Positions 1-7,873 are shown, numbered from the stretch's first letter. The stretch: DNA of 27,313 nucleotides from an uncultured Acidobacteriota bacterium (GCA_903832475.1 CAILBQ010000443.1:1-27313), one strand, 5' to 3'. Translations and numbers: made by a program. Notes: a model not told the origin generated them from the letters alone.

Positions 1-2796
1 CAGCCCCGCCGTTCGATCGGGAGAAAAGGCCGCCAGCATCGCGGCGCATCCTTTCGACGAGCCGCACCCGATCGCCTGTGTCGCCAGGTCTAGCACGATG
101 TATTCGCCTGTCTCCAGCTGCGAACATCCAATGGCGATCACCGCCTTGTGGCTGCTGGTGGCCGCGACCGCATACGGAACCGCCTGCCCGCATTGCGTCG
201 GCAAGTTCGCCACGCTTGCTAACGAAACCGTCTTCGTGGCATTCGCGCCCGTCAGATCGACAATCGAAACGCTGCTGTCGCCGCCGTTCGACACCACCAG
301 CGTATTGAAGTCTGGAGTAATCGCCAATGCCCCAGGCGCCTTGCCCACCGGGATTGGAGTGAGGAACTGCTGCTTGGCAAGATCGAACACATCGACCGCC
401 GTTGACCCCACGTCCGCCGCATAGAGGCGCTGCCGGGCCGGGTCGTAGACCATCTCGGCCAATGTGCTGCTGCCGGCAAAATTCTGCGCGCTTTTGAGAT
501 AGTCAAAGCCTCCCGCAACCGTCGCTGTCCCCGCCGGCGTCGTCACCACGATGTCGGCCGCGCCAGGGCTCCCCGGAGGCGTGGTAAACACCACCTGGTC
601 GAGCGGATAGGGAAATGAAATCCTCGCTGCAGCGAAGGCGCGCGTGACAGTCGCAGCCTGGCCGCCGACCGTCACGCTGATTTGCGACGCATCGAAGGCA
701 AGGCCGTACCCGAATAGCGTCACCGACGTCCCTCCCGTCGCGGGCCCAGAGTTTGTCCCCACTGCGTACACACTCGAACCGTAGCTGTACGCGTTGGCAG
801 CAATGCCCACCGACCCATCCGAGTTGGTTATCGTCACGCTCACTGGCCCTGCCGTCTGCGAAGCGGGCGGCGTCACTTGAATGCTGGTCGGCGGACTGGG
901 AACCAGGTTCGTTCCAGGCGTCGCCTGCGCTGATCCTGGAGCCGCACCAAAGTACACCTGCGACTGCGACGTGATCCCCTGTACAGCATTCACGATAACC
1001 GGCGCGGGCGCATCCAGCGTGCCCTGCGGCGGCGTCACCGTCATGTTCACGGGGACATCGACTCCAACGGCGCACGGCGAACTCAGATCAAGGAACATCA
1101 ACGCGCCGCTGCCTGACGTAAAAATCATGTTGCTTTCGTCGATGTCAGTAGCGAAGCCTCCGCGGCCGGTACCCTGCCCTGAGGCCAGCCCCACAAAGGA
1201 AAGATCGCTCGCGTTCAGCGCTGTCGTGTAGCCGCCCGCCTGCAAGTAAAGGTACCGCCCATCGCGGCTGAAAATCACATCGGAGGCGCTGGTCGCAATC
1301 AAAGTGCTGCTGTCGATCTGGTATGTCGCCAGCACCCTGAAGTTTTGGTCGTAGAGCGTCACCTGGTCGCCGCCGGGAAGCGACGGCGAAGCTCCCAGCA
1401 CCGCCATTCGGCTTCCATCGGAATTCAAGGCGACCGCGCCGGCTGAGAGGTTCTGCACCGGACCATAGCTGTTGGTCGCGGACTTGAAGATGGCGATCCC
1501 GTTGACGTTCGCCACCACCACCTTGCTGTGATCCGCGCTGCGCCGCATGATGGAGTTCGAGGCGCTGAAGTTCGCGGGCGTCGGATCGCTCCATGCATCG
1601 GTGGCCGGATCCCATTCTTGCGGAGGATACCCGCCGCTCGACACCAGCACCTTCCCATTCGCCAGGATTACCGGCTGGGCGGGCGGGGCGAGGAGGCCCA
1701 GGTTGCCTTCCTCCAGCGGCGAAGGCACGTGCACTTTTCCCGCAATCTCGAGCCCGACCGGGTCGACCCAGTACATGGAATTGGTAAACGTGCCCACCAG
1801 TACGCGGCTTCCATCTGGAGTGACGTCCAGTCCCCAGGGTTCCGGCACCGGAATGCTGGCCACGGCCTGCGCGGTCGTCGATGAGAAGGCCTTGACCGTG
1901 CTGGTCTGCTGCTCTCCCGCAAACACCAATTTGCGTGCCGGATCGTACACCACTCCGGTTACGTCCATGTCGGTCGGGACCACGGCGGAGCGAGAAAGGC
2001 TGGTGCACGCCTTGGCAGGAGAGGTGACCGCGAGCGTCAGCGGCACATTCACCACGTCTCCGCCGAGCGCGCCTGTCAATGGCACCGGATAACTCCCCGA
2101 TCCTACCACGAAGCCAGACTGAAAGCTGACCGTAGTCTGCGGCTGCGCCGCCGTCAGGGATTGGGCGCCCAAGCTCACGCTCACGCCGCTGCTTCCCACC
2201 AGCGCGGAAGGAATGTTGAGAAGCACGCTGCTGGTGCCAAAGTTGGCCCCGGGAACCAGCGTCACCTGTGCGCTGGCTTGCCCGTTCGGCCCGATCGTGA
2301 CCGTCGCCGGAGAAACATTCACCTGGAAATCAATGGCGGCCGTCACCGTCGTGTTCACCGTCATCGAGTGGCTCAGAGTCCCGCTCGTGGCCTGCACCGT
2401 GAGCGTGCCGTTGCCCACTGCGGCCGCTTTCGACGCTCCGATGCCCACGCTCAGCGGAGAGGTGGGCGAAGCGTAGTAGGGAGGCCCCGGCGCCGATCCC
2501 GCCGATACGGAAAACCCCGCCGGCAGGTTGGGAAAAGTCACCCCCACCGATCCGGCAAACCCGTTCACCGGAACAACCGAGATGGTCATGGTTTGACCAG
2601 TTCCCAGTTGCTGCAGTGACAACGACGCAGGAGAAATGGAAAGGCTAAAGTCCTGCGCCGGGGGAGGAGGTGTCGAGCTGCCGCCGCCTCCACCACAACT
2701 CCCCAGACACATCGAGACGGCCAGCAGAGCCACTACCCGGCAAAGAAGGAGGAGTGCCGAACCATGTGCCACCCAGGAAACTATTGTCGCTTTCAC
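1..2796 (-). CDS. Surface lipoprotein with Ig-like, beta-propeller and IPT/TIG regions (C-terminus off the left edge)
   Basis: The reading frame is open for 932 codons from a GTG at 2796 to the window edge, so the C-terminus is missing. An in-frame TGA lies just upstream, and GAGG sits 7 bases before the GTG, which supports this start. The N-terminus has a hydrophobic stretch (about residues 13-32) ending in a lipobox LGSC (Cys34), then a Gly/Ser/Pro-rich tether, so I predict an outer-membrane or surface lipoprotein. Residues about 50-260 look like tandem Ig-like beta domains. Residues about 270-570 read as a YVTN/YncE-like propeller (for example VYDPARKLVFAGE and DVTPDGSRVLVG). Residues about 660-765 contain an IPT/TIG-type domain (GPATGGTSVTLFGYG). 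A second propeller (MVYDPARQRLYAAD) begins about 770 and runs off the edge. The function is unknown. Adhesion or carbohydrate binding is a guess from the architecture. Confidence 0.85.
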   Translation of the reverse strand, partial: MKATIVSWVAHGSALLLLCRVVALLAVSMCLGSCGGGGGSSTPPPPAQDFSLSISPASLSLQQLGTGQTMTISVVPVNGFAGSVGVTFPNLPAGFSVSAGSAPGPPYYASPTSPLSVGIGASKAAAVGNGTLTVQATSGTLSHSMTVNTTVTAAIDFQVNVSPATVTIGPNGQASAQVTLVPGANFGTSSVLLNIPSALVGSSGVSVSLGAQSLTAAQPQTTVSFQSGFVVGSGSYPVPLTGALGGDVVNVPLTLAVTSPAKACTSLSRSAVVPTDMDVTGVVYDPARKLVFAGEQQTSTVKAFSSTTAQAVASIPVPEPWGLDVTPDGSRVLVGTFTNSMYWVDPVGLEIAGKVHVPSPLEEGNLGLLAPPAQPVILANGKVLVSSGGYPPQEWDPATDAWSDPTPANFSASNSIMRRSADHSKVVVANVNGIAIFKSATNSYGPVQNLSAGAVALNSDGSRMAVLGASPSLPGGDQVTLYDQNFRVLATYQIDSSTLIATSASDVIFSRDGRYLYLQAGGYTTALNASDLSFVGLASGQGTGRGGFATDIDESNMIFTSGSGALMFLDLSSPCAVGVDVPVNMTVTPPQGTLDAPAPVIVNAVQGITSQSQVYFGAAPGSAQATPGTNLVPSPPTSIQVTPPASQTAGPVSVTITNSDGSVGIAANAYSYGSSVYAVGTNSGPATGGTSVTLFGYGLAFDASQISVTVGGQAATVTRAFAAARISFPYPLDQVVFTTPPGSPGAADIVVTTPAGTATVAGGFDYLKSAQNFAGSSTLAEMVYDPARQRLYAADVGSTAVDVFDLAKQQFLTPIPVGKAPGALAITPDFNTLVVSNGGDSSVSIVDLTGANATKTVSLASVANLPTQCGQAVPYAVAATSSHKAVIAIGCSQLETGEYIVLDLATQAIGCGSSKGCAAMLAAFSPDRTAGL

Positions 2797-3096
2797 GTCC
2801 GCGCCTCAATCCTATCCCCGCGCAGCCGGGCGGCTCCTTGAGGAAACGAGTCAATCATCTAGGCAAGTTTCGCCTCACTATACACCTGACATCCTCGCCG
2901 AATAAAACTCGGCCTCCTACCCTGATTGCTTTTTTGCGAAGGATGCGCTTCCAGTACCGGCGCCGCCAGGCAAGATTGGTCAGTTCCTTCAGAAAGCTTC
3001 GCCCCACCTTCTCTATGCATAAACACAGCAATCAATGTGCAAATGCATTTTCAAGTCACGCCGCGACTTGCATCGAAACCCTCTTGACAAGCCACT

Positions 3097-3115
3097 TTTT
3101 CGCTTTTGGCGAAAA
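3097..3115. repeat. Short inverted repeat next to the first parS-like site
   Basis: TTTTCGC, five spacer bases, then GCGAAAA form a perfect 7-bp inverted repeat. It lies 8 bases downstream of a TTGACA hexamer (3084-3089) that has no matching -10 box. It could be a small hairpin in a transcript or a protein-binding site. No function can be assigned. Confidence 0.4.
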
Positions 3116-3125
3116 CAATCAAAAT

Positions 3126-3141
3126 TGTTCCACGTGTAACA
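3126..3141. other. parS: parS-like ParB-binding site 1
   Basis: The 16-mer TGTTCCACGTGTAACA differs by one base from the perfect palindrome of site 3. The chromosomal ParB (Spo0J) site family is TGTTNCACGTGNAACA, conserved across many bacterial phyla, so this is a very good match. It is intergenic and clustered with two more copies, as expected for a centromere region. Confidence 0.75.
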
Positions 3142-3166
3142 ATCCGCAGCTGCAGGCGCACACAAA

Positions 3167-3182
3167 TGCTCCACGTGGAACA
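3167..3182. other. parS: parS-like ParB-binding site 2
   Basis: The 16-mer TGCTCCACGTGGAACA has one mismatch to the palindrome of site 3 (C for T at the third base). Its centre is 41 bases from the centre of site 1. The core CCACGTGG is intact. Confidence 0.72.
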
Positions 3183-3237
3183 ATTTGAAGCTTTCTTTTC
3201 GCCGCGCCCGACCGCAACGAGCCTGACGCTCGCAAAT

Positions 3238-3253
3238 TGTTCCACGTGGAACA
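3238..3253. other. parS: parS-like ParB-binding site 3 (perfect)
   Basis: TGTTCCACGTGGAACA is a perfect 16-bp palindrome, and the symmetry continues outward to 3235-3256 (22 bp in all). It matches the broadly conserved parS consensus. Its centre is 71 bases from that of site 2 and it lies about 110 bases before the pgsA start. The ParB that would bind it is not encoded in the window. Confidence 0.82.
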
Positions 3254-3302
3254 ATTCGCATGCCGTCCATCCAGCTTTCCTGTGCGTCACACGCCCCGCG
3301 CA

Positions 3303-3308
3303 TATAAT
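3303..3308 (+). promoter_or_regulatory. Candidate -10 box for pgsA
   Basis: A perfect TATAAT lies 56 bases before the pgsA start codon, after the last parS-like site. No good TTGACA-like -35 box is found 16-18 bases upstream, so this is a partial promoter match only. Confidence 0.35.
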
Positions 3309-3364
3309 TCGTCTAGGGCAAGGGCCGGCGCATCCCGGCCGTCTCTCCTTCCCCAGGAACGCAC

Positions 3365-4015
3365 GTGAATCTGCCCAACTCCATCACGCTGAGCCGCATT
3401 GTCATGATCCCCCTGCTGCTCTGGATCCTGTCGCCGCGCTTCCCCCTGCAAGGGGCATCCGGCGTGCAGGAGCTGCTGGCGTCTGTGCTTTTCATCCTCG
3501 CCTCCATCACAGATGGCGTCGACGGCTACCTGGCTCGCAAACGCGGCCAGATCACCACCATGGGCATCCTGCTCGATCCGCTGGCGGACAAAATCATGGT
3601 CACGGCCGCCTTCATCGCGCTGGTCGCCTACAACCCGTCGGTGGTCAAGGTGTGGATCGCCGTGGTCATCATCGGCCGCGAATTCCTCATCTCTGGCCTG
3701 CGCTCGATTGCTGCGTCTGAGGGATTCACCATCCAGGCCTCGGATCTAGGCAAACTCAAAACCGTCATCCAGATCGTGGCCGTGGTCTCCGCGATTCTTG
3801 CCCACCAGTGGTATGAGTGGAATTTCTGGGGCTTTATTGTTCCCGTCAAGTGGACTGCCGTGACCGCGATTTACTTTGCCACGCTGGTATCGATCATTTC
3901 AGCCGTCGATTACTTCATCGGCTTCTGGAAGCGCGTTGACCACGCCGCCGCCGATCGCCGCAAATCCTTCATCATGACGCGCAAGGGCGGCCGCAGCATC
4001 TCCCCGGCCGAGTAA
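3365..4015 (+). CDS. pgsA: CDP-diacylglycerol--glycerol-3-phosphate 3-phosphatidyltransferase
   Basis: This integral membrane enzyme makes phosphatidylglycerol phosphate from CDP-diacylglycerol and glycerol-3-phosphate, the committed step of acidic phospholipid synthesis. The 216-residue product carries the full CDP-alcohol phosphatidyltransferase signature: Asp50, Asp53-Gly54, Ala57-Arg58, Gly67, Asp71 and Asp75, with the usual spacing. The N-terminus MNLPNSITLSRI is typical of PgsA, and several hydrophobic segments follow. The start is a GTG, with AGGA about 7-8 bases upstream. It is slightly longer than common PgsA proteins (about 180-195 residues) because of a basic tail rich in Arg/Lys. 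It stands alone: the upstream gene is divergent and the downstream gene convergent. Other family members (phosphatidylserine or phosphatidylcholine synthases) are less likely given the N-terminal motif. Confidence 0.92.
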   Translation: MNLPNSITLSRIVMIPLLLWILSPRFPLQGASGVQELLASVLFILASITDGVDGYLARKRGQITTMGILLDPLADKIMVTAAFIALVAYNPSVVKVWIAVVIIGREFLISGLRSIAASEGFTIQASDLGKLKTVIQIVAVVSAILAHQWYEWNFWGFIVPVKWTAVTAIYFATLVSIISAVDYFIGFWKRVDHAAADRRKSFIMTRKGGRSISPAE

Positions 4016-4035
4016 TTCAACGCAAGCCTGCAAAA

Positions 4036-4066
4036 GAAAAGCCCCGGCGCGAAGCCAGGGCTTTTC
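4036..4066. terminator. Bidirectional hairpin terminator between convergent genes
   Basis: GAAAAGCCC (4036-4044) and GGGCTTTTC (4058-4066) form a perfect 9-bp stem, and inner CGG/CCA bases may add partial pairing. The stem is A-rich on one side and T-rich on the other, so it gives a U-run in both directions. It begins 20 bases after the pgsA stop and about 20 bases after the stop of the opposing GvpF/L-like gene. Confidence 0.85.
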
Positions 4067-4085
4067 TTGTTGGGATGAGCAGTCG

Positions 4086-4925
4086 TTAGACGGAAACCAG
4101 CGCCGGTTCCAGTTGCGGAGTGGCCGGTTTCAGTGCGGGCGCCATCGCTGCTACTGCCGGTGCGCTGGCCGGCGCGGGAGCATGCTGCGCTGCGGGCGCA
4201 TGCGCGCCGCGCGTCAGGCGGTGAACAAAGTGGTACGGCGGCCACGGGCCGGAGATCTGCAACTGGCACTCACGCATCATCGCGCTGGTGGTGGTGAACT
4301 TGTTCTGATAACGCTCCACGCACTTGCGGTCAATGAGGTGAGCGATGTCCAGAATCATTTTTCCGCTCTCTGTCAGCCGGCAGCTGACTTCTTCGTCCAA
4401 CGGAGAGAACATGCGGTGCATCTGGAAGCTGACGGCGCGCGCGCGTGTCTGGCGCTCCCGCTGACGAGTGGCACTCTCGCGCAGGTTGGACAAGTATTCT
4501 TTGCCTACGCCTTCCAGCGAGATGTGTTTGTCCAGTTCGCGGCAACAGTCATCCACGTGGATCTTCAAGTGCATTTCGGTTTTGCCGTGGAGGCGTTCCA
4601 GGTTGCTTTGAAACTGCCGTTGGTTGGAGCGGATGGATTTTCGGAGGGATTCGTCGTCCTGAAAGACGGTTCCAAAGCGGAAAGGCAGGACGGTTGCGTG
4701 TTTGAAGCAGTCAGTGATGACGCGGGCGTGATCGACGCCGGCTTTTTGATTCATGTTTTCTGCGGGATTATGTTCGCTGACGACGATAGCTAAGTCACTG
4801 GCGGGGTAGAGGAAGACCTGATTTCCACTGACGCCAAGTACGGATTCGAGTGGGATTGGTTTTCGATGACGGGCTAATTCTGGGAAGGCTTGTTTTTCGC
4901 TGATGCAATAGGCATACCATGCCAT
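4086..4925 (-). CDS. Solitary GvpF/GvpL-family gas vesicle protein
   Basis: The 279-residue product matches the GvpL/GvpF family. Near the N-terminus it has the short beta segment WYAYCISEK. In the middle it has HATVLPFRFGTVFQDD followed by the helical region containing LERLHGKTEMHLKIHV. Near the C-terminus it has the hallmark SGPWPPYHFV. In known gas-vesicle clusters GvpF/L are accessory proteins that bind the shell protein GvpA and aid assembly. An Ala/Pro-rich tail of about 40 residues follows the domain and looks disordered. I chose ATG 4925 (GGGAG about 10 bases upstream) over an upstream in-frame TTG at 5000, because the domain begins exactly there. No gvpA or other gvp gene is visible, so an assembly role is doubtful, and a different role for the fold in this lineage is possible. 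Confidence 0.82.
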   Translation of the reverse strand: MAWYAYCISEKQAFPELARHRKPIPLESVLGVSGNQVFLYPASDLAIVVSEHNPAENMNQKAGVDHARVITDCFKHATVLPFRFGTVFQDDESLRKSIRSNQRQFQSNLERLHGKTEMHLKIHVDDCCRELDKHISLEGVGKEYLSNLRESATRQRERQTRARAVSFQMHRMFSPLDEEVSCRLTESGKMILDIAHLIDRKCVERYQNKFTTTSAMMRECQLQISGPWPPYHFVHRLTRGAHAPAAQHAPAPASAPAVAAMAPALKPATPQLEPALVSV

Positions 4926-5416
4926 AACGTGCACACTCCCTGAGGCGGCGTGGGTATCCACCGCCAGATTTCTTACCGTTCGGTTACGTACTGGGGCCAA
5001 GCATTACCGAGCATGATCCTGTTGTCAGGATTTGCGGACGTATCTGAGCGTCGTACCAGGTGATTTCGTCCCAAGACTACATAGCGGGATTGATCTAACG
5101 CGAATACTAGCCCCTGCCAAAGACGACTGGCAATGACTAGTGCAGGTTATTCCCGAAAGGGGAGCAAAGTTCGTGAAACTAGGGTTTACGCCACGGCATT
5201 AATTGTTGACAGGGTGAAAACTATCTTGGGTAAGCGTATTCTCAGCTTTGCACCACTTTCGGGGCTGCTTTGTTTTGCCGGCTGAGCATGTTCCGGTGCC
5301 TGCGAAGTTGCCGCAGCGACGCGGGAAATAAGTTGGCTGAGATTCTTCGCAACGAAGTAAAGTGAAGCATTCGCGGAATGAGCGCGATGGCCGGCCCCGC
5401 GCTGGAGTTTTCATCC
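4926..5416. other. Divergent intergenic region with inverted repeats
   Basis: This 490-base region separates two divergent genes. It contains a perfect 6-bp inverted repeat (5016-5031) and a cluster of complementary segments at 5106-5162. It also holds a TTGACA at 5206-5211 without a good -10 box, and a small CTTCG/CGAAG hairpin at 5345-5357. I see no convincing gene. Both promoters must lie here, but neither can be fixed with confidence. Confidence 0.55.
5016..5031. promoter_or_regulatory. Inverted repeat upstream of the GvpF/L-like gene
   Basis: ATCCTG, four bases, then CAGGAT form a perfect short inverted repeat 91 bases before the ATG at 4925. Its size suits a dimeric regulator, but no regulator family is recognised and the match could be chance. 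Confidence 0.3.
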
Positions 5417-7846
5417 ATGTCTCGAAAATTGACCGTATTTCTGCTGCTGGTTCCTTGCCTGGCGCTGGGGCAGGCCTGCAATCCCAGCCGCTACGACGGA
5501 CTGAATCATCACGTCTGCGACGCGGTGAATCTGGCGGAGCGGTTTGTGGAGGAGGGTGAGCCGGCGGCGTCGCTGGCTGTTCTGAAGGATCTGCCGACCG
5601 ATGGAACGGTTGCGCCGGAAATCGCGACGGCGGTGCGAGTAGAGCGCATCCGCGCGCAGGAGGCGTCCTCGGTGGAGTCGGTGAAGAAAGCCGGCTACGT
5701 CCGTAGCTTGATGGCCAGCCTGGGCTCAAAGGCAGCCAGCCTGCTGACATGGTTAATCCTGATTGCCATCGCGGCGTTGATCGTGGTGGCTATCCGCGCT
5801 GTACCGAGATGGAGCAAACCGGACAAGAAAATGCTGGTCTCGTTCATCGATCGAACGACGAGCAGCCCGTCCGACGCGGCCAACTTTGTGTTGAGCCAGG
5901 AGGCCAGGCGGCTGATCACACCGCTCGAAGACTGCCGGCCGGAAGAGATGCGGGAGGGGTTGATCGACAACGGTCAAGGCGCGACGTATGTCAATCTGAA
6001 TCCGCTGCAGCCGGCCGGTACGCTGGAGACGGCGCTGGGATCGGCGGCGGCGCTCGATCTTGGAATTTTCAAACTAACGCCACAAGCGCTTTTCAAAGCC
6101 TTTCAGTCGGCTCGACAACCTCGTTACGCGAAAACTGTGGAAGGCCTGCTGACGTCTTCGGGCGATACCACCTTCCTTTCTGTGAGCATGCTCGATGCCC
6201 GCGGAAGAGTCGCTCCAAAGGCGGTGTGGACGGCTGCCAGCAGCGAGGCCAATGCGCGTGAGAAGGTGTTGCGAGAGGTATTGGCCAAGCTGGTCATCTA
6301 CCACGCAGCCGAGCACCCCTCGACCTCGTACACCGCGACCACTCGATGGAGAAGCCAGGCTTTTTTCCAGCAGGCGATGGACGTCAGTCATGCCAGTCCA
6401 GCGGAGGACACCAATGCGCAGGTGCAAATGCTGCTGCAGAAATCGCTGCAAGACGACCCATCCAACTGGATGGCGCGCTACAACAACGGCCTGTATCTAC
6501 ACTTGCTGGGCGACTACGACGGAGCCAAGCGGAACTGGATCAAGCTGCAGGAGACTCTGAATTCCAAGGCCTGCCCGGCATCGCTTACCCGGTACATCGC
6601 TGAGGTGGATAAGGGGTTTGTCAACAGCGTGGATTACAACTGCGCGCTTGCCCAAGCGAAGATCGCGGAGGGCGCTGAAAACAAGGAAGTTGTCTCCATC
6701 CTGGAGGATCTGAAAACGAGGGCGGAGGGGGACCTGAAGTATCTCTGCCTCAGTGCGCTGGCCTCGGCCAAGAGCGTGGAATTTGAACGGAAGTTCTACG
6801 AAATCAAACTGTCTTCAAAGCCCAGACCGGCAGAGACCAGGAAAGAGACTGCCAGTGGGAGCAAGGCTGCGGCAAAAACCGACACGCCCGTTGCAAAAGA
6901 GGCTCCCACGACGAACTGGGTTACGGTTGTTCAACTGGCGACTAAGGAGATCCGGGGGGAGATCGATTCCATCACCGAGGGACTGATCCAGGTGATGAAT
7001 GATTCCGAGCATCCATCGCGGAGTCTGGCGCTGGCGACTGCGACAGCGCGCAATGCCCGCGGCTCGGTGCGCGCGCTGATGAACGAACCCCGGCTTGCGC
7101 TGGACGATTTCCGTTCGGCAATGGTGCTTGATCCGGAATTCATTGACCCTGGAGTGAATGCGGCGATCGCTTTGCGAGACTTATATCGCCATCAAAAATT
7201 CGGCCGGCGGACGTGGAGGCTTGAGGCTGAAGTTCTTTTGAATGGCGTGCTGCGGCAGGATGCGAGGAATCGCGAAGCTCATTATCAGATGGGGCAACTG
7301 CTGATCGATCCTTCCGTATTCCGGCTGGAGGAAGCGGCGGACCATTTCGCGAAGGCGGACCCGCATAGCTGGGCTGCGTTTGAGCTGGGCAACCTGTATT
7401 TGAGTCCGAGTTATGAAAAGGCGGATCGCCTGGAAGCGCTGAAGTGGCTGCGCAAGTCAGAGCGTCTGGCCGATGAGCCGGACCAGAGGGCGCTGACGCT
7501 GGCCACACAATTGCTGCGGCAGGTCCAATATCAGCTAGCGCAGCGGGCAACTGCCAAACAGGCTGGCAGTGCCGATTTTTCCAAGCCGGGCTACGATGCG
7601 TTTCTGCTGGCGCAAGACGCATTCCGATTTGCGGGTAAGGTGGCAAAAGGGGGTTGGGATACGCGCGTGCGGCGCAAGGCGGCTTTAATCGAAGCGCGAG
7701 CCAAGGCGGTCATGGATCAGATTCAGCAGGCCGGCCATGAGCCCGGCGTTTCTGAAGCAGAGCCGGGTACAAAAGTTTCGGCTGTAACGGACTGGGAACA
7801 GGATGACGGTGGGGCCGATGCGGACGAGGCGTCGGGCGCGGATTGA
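5417..7846 (+). CDS. Large TPR-like protein with signal peptide and one membrane segment, function unknown
   Basis: I chose ATG 5417, preceded by GGAG nine bases upstream, over in-frame ATGs at 5378 and 5387. It places a clean signal peptide at the very N-terminus (MSRKLTVFLLLVPCLALGQA). The mature part begins with about 90 residues holding two Cys (21 and 34) and a TPR-like helical pair. A strong membrane helix follows at about residues 108-130 (WLILIAIAALIVVAIRAV), so roughly 680 residues should lie in the cytoplasm. That part has helix-rich TPR-like stretches (QMLLQKSLQDDPSNWMARYN, ALDDFRSAMVLDPEF, EAHYQMGQLL). It also has a low-complexity Lys/Ala/Thr linker at about 460-490 and an acidic tail. 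The total is 809 residues. I do not recognise a catalytic domain. It may be a scaffold linking envelope and cytoplasm. It is transcribed alone. Confidence 0.8.
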   Translation: MSRKLTVFLLLVPCLALGQACNPSRYDGLNHHVCDAVNLAERFVEEGEPAASLAVLKDLPTDGTVAPEIATAVRVERIRAQEASSVESVKKAGYVRSLMASLGSKAASLLTWLILIAIAALIVVAIRAVPRWSKPDKKMLVSFIDRTTSSPSDAANFVLSQEARRLITPLEDCRPEEMREGLIDNGQGATYVNLNPLQPAGTLETALGSAAALDLGIFKLTPQALFKAFQSARQPRYAKTVEGLLTSSGDTTFLSVSMLDARGRVAPKAVWTAASSEANAREKVLREVLAKLVIYHAAEHPSTSYTATTRWRSQAFFQQAMDVSHASPAEDTNAQVQMLLQKSLQDDPSNWMARYNNGLYLHLLGDYDGAKRNWIKLQETLNSKACPASLTRYIAEVDKGFVNSVDYNCALAQAKIAEGAENKEVVSILEDLKTRAEGDLKYLCLSALASAKSVEFERKFYEIKLSSKPRPAETRKETASGSKAAAKTDTPVAKEAPTTNWVTVVQLATKEIRGEIDSITEGLIQVMNDSEHPSRSLALATATARNARGSVRALMNEPRLALDDFRSAMVLDPEFIDPGVNAAIALRDLYRHQKFGRRTWRLEAEVLLNGVLRQDARNREAHYQMGQLLIDPSVFRLEEAADHFAKADPHSWAAFELGNLYLSPSYEKADRLEALKWLRKSERLADEPDQRALTLATQLLRQVQYQLAQRATAKQAGSADFSKPGYDAFLLAQDAFRFAGKVAKGGWDTRVRRKAALIEARAKAVMDQIQQAGHEPGVSEAEPGTKVSAVTDWEQDDGGADADEASGAD

Positions 7847-7850
7847 TGGG

Positions 7851-7873
7851 AGCGCGAACGCCTATTTCGCGCT
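7851..7873. terminator. Hairpin after the TPR-gene stop
   Basis: An 8-bp perfect stem (AGCGCGAA / TTCGCGCT) with a 7-base loop begins 4 bases after the TGA of the TPR gene. There is no clear T-run after it, so intrinsic termination is uncertain. It could instead protect the transcript 3' end. Confidence 0.45.

Larger units (their letters stand above)
2797..3364. other. Non-coding region between divergent genes, holding a parS-like cluster
   Basis: About 570 bases separate the divergently oriented lipoprotein gene and pgsA. I find no convincing gene: the open frames here show neither protein-like composition nor ribosome sites. The half nearer the lipoprotein gene (2797-3080) has no clear motif beyond AT-rich patches that may hold that gene's promoter. 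The half nearer pgsA holds a small hairpin, three CCACGTGG-type palindromes and a TATAAT box, listed separately. Confidence 0.7.

Noticed and set aside
1145..2092. Medium-length frames on both strands within the left-edge lipoprotein gene
   Set aside because: The continuous minus-strand frame from 2796 to the edge carries the propeller and TIG motifs; the others are out of frame.
3106..3720. Open frame of 204 codons across the parS-like cluster and pgsA
   Set aside because: It lies in another frame over pgsA, has shadow-like Arg/His/Ala composition and covers the palindromes; pgsA explains the coding signal.
4545..4562. CATCCACGTGGATC palindrome inside the GvpF/L-like gene, resembling parS
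   Set aside because: It lacks the TGTT/AACA arms, is coding sequence and is not clustered.
5130..5200. Possible c-di-GMP (GEMM-I) riboswitch, because of GAAAGGGGAGCAAAG
   Set aside because: The required GCAAACC and GACGCAAAGCC blocks and the receptor helix are not present, and a TTGACA lies downstream rather than upstream.
5206..5240. TTGACA as the -35 box of the TPR-gene promoter
   Set aside because: No acceptable -10 hexamer occurs at 16-18 bases; TATCTT is only 10 bases away.
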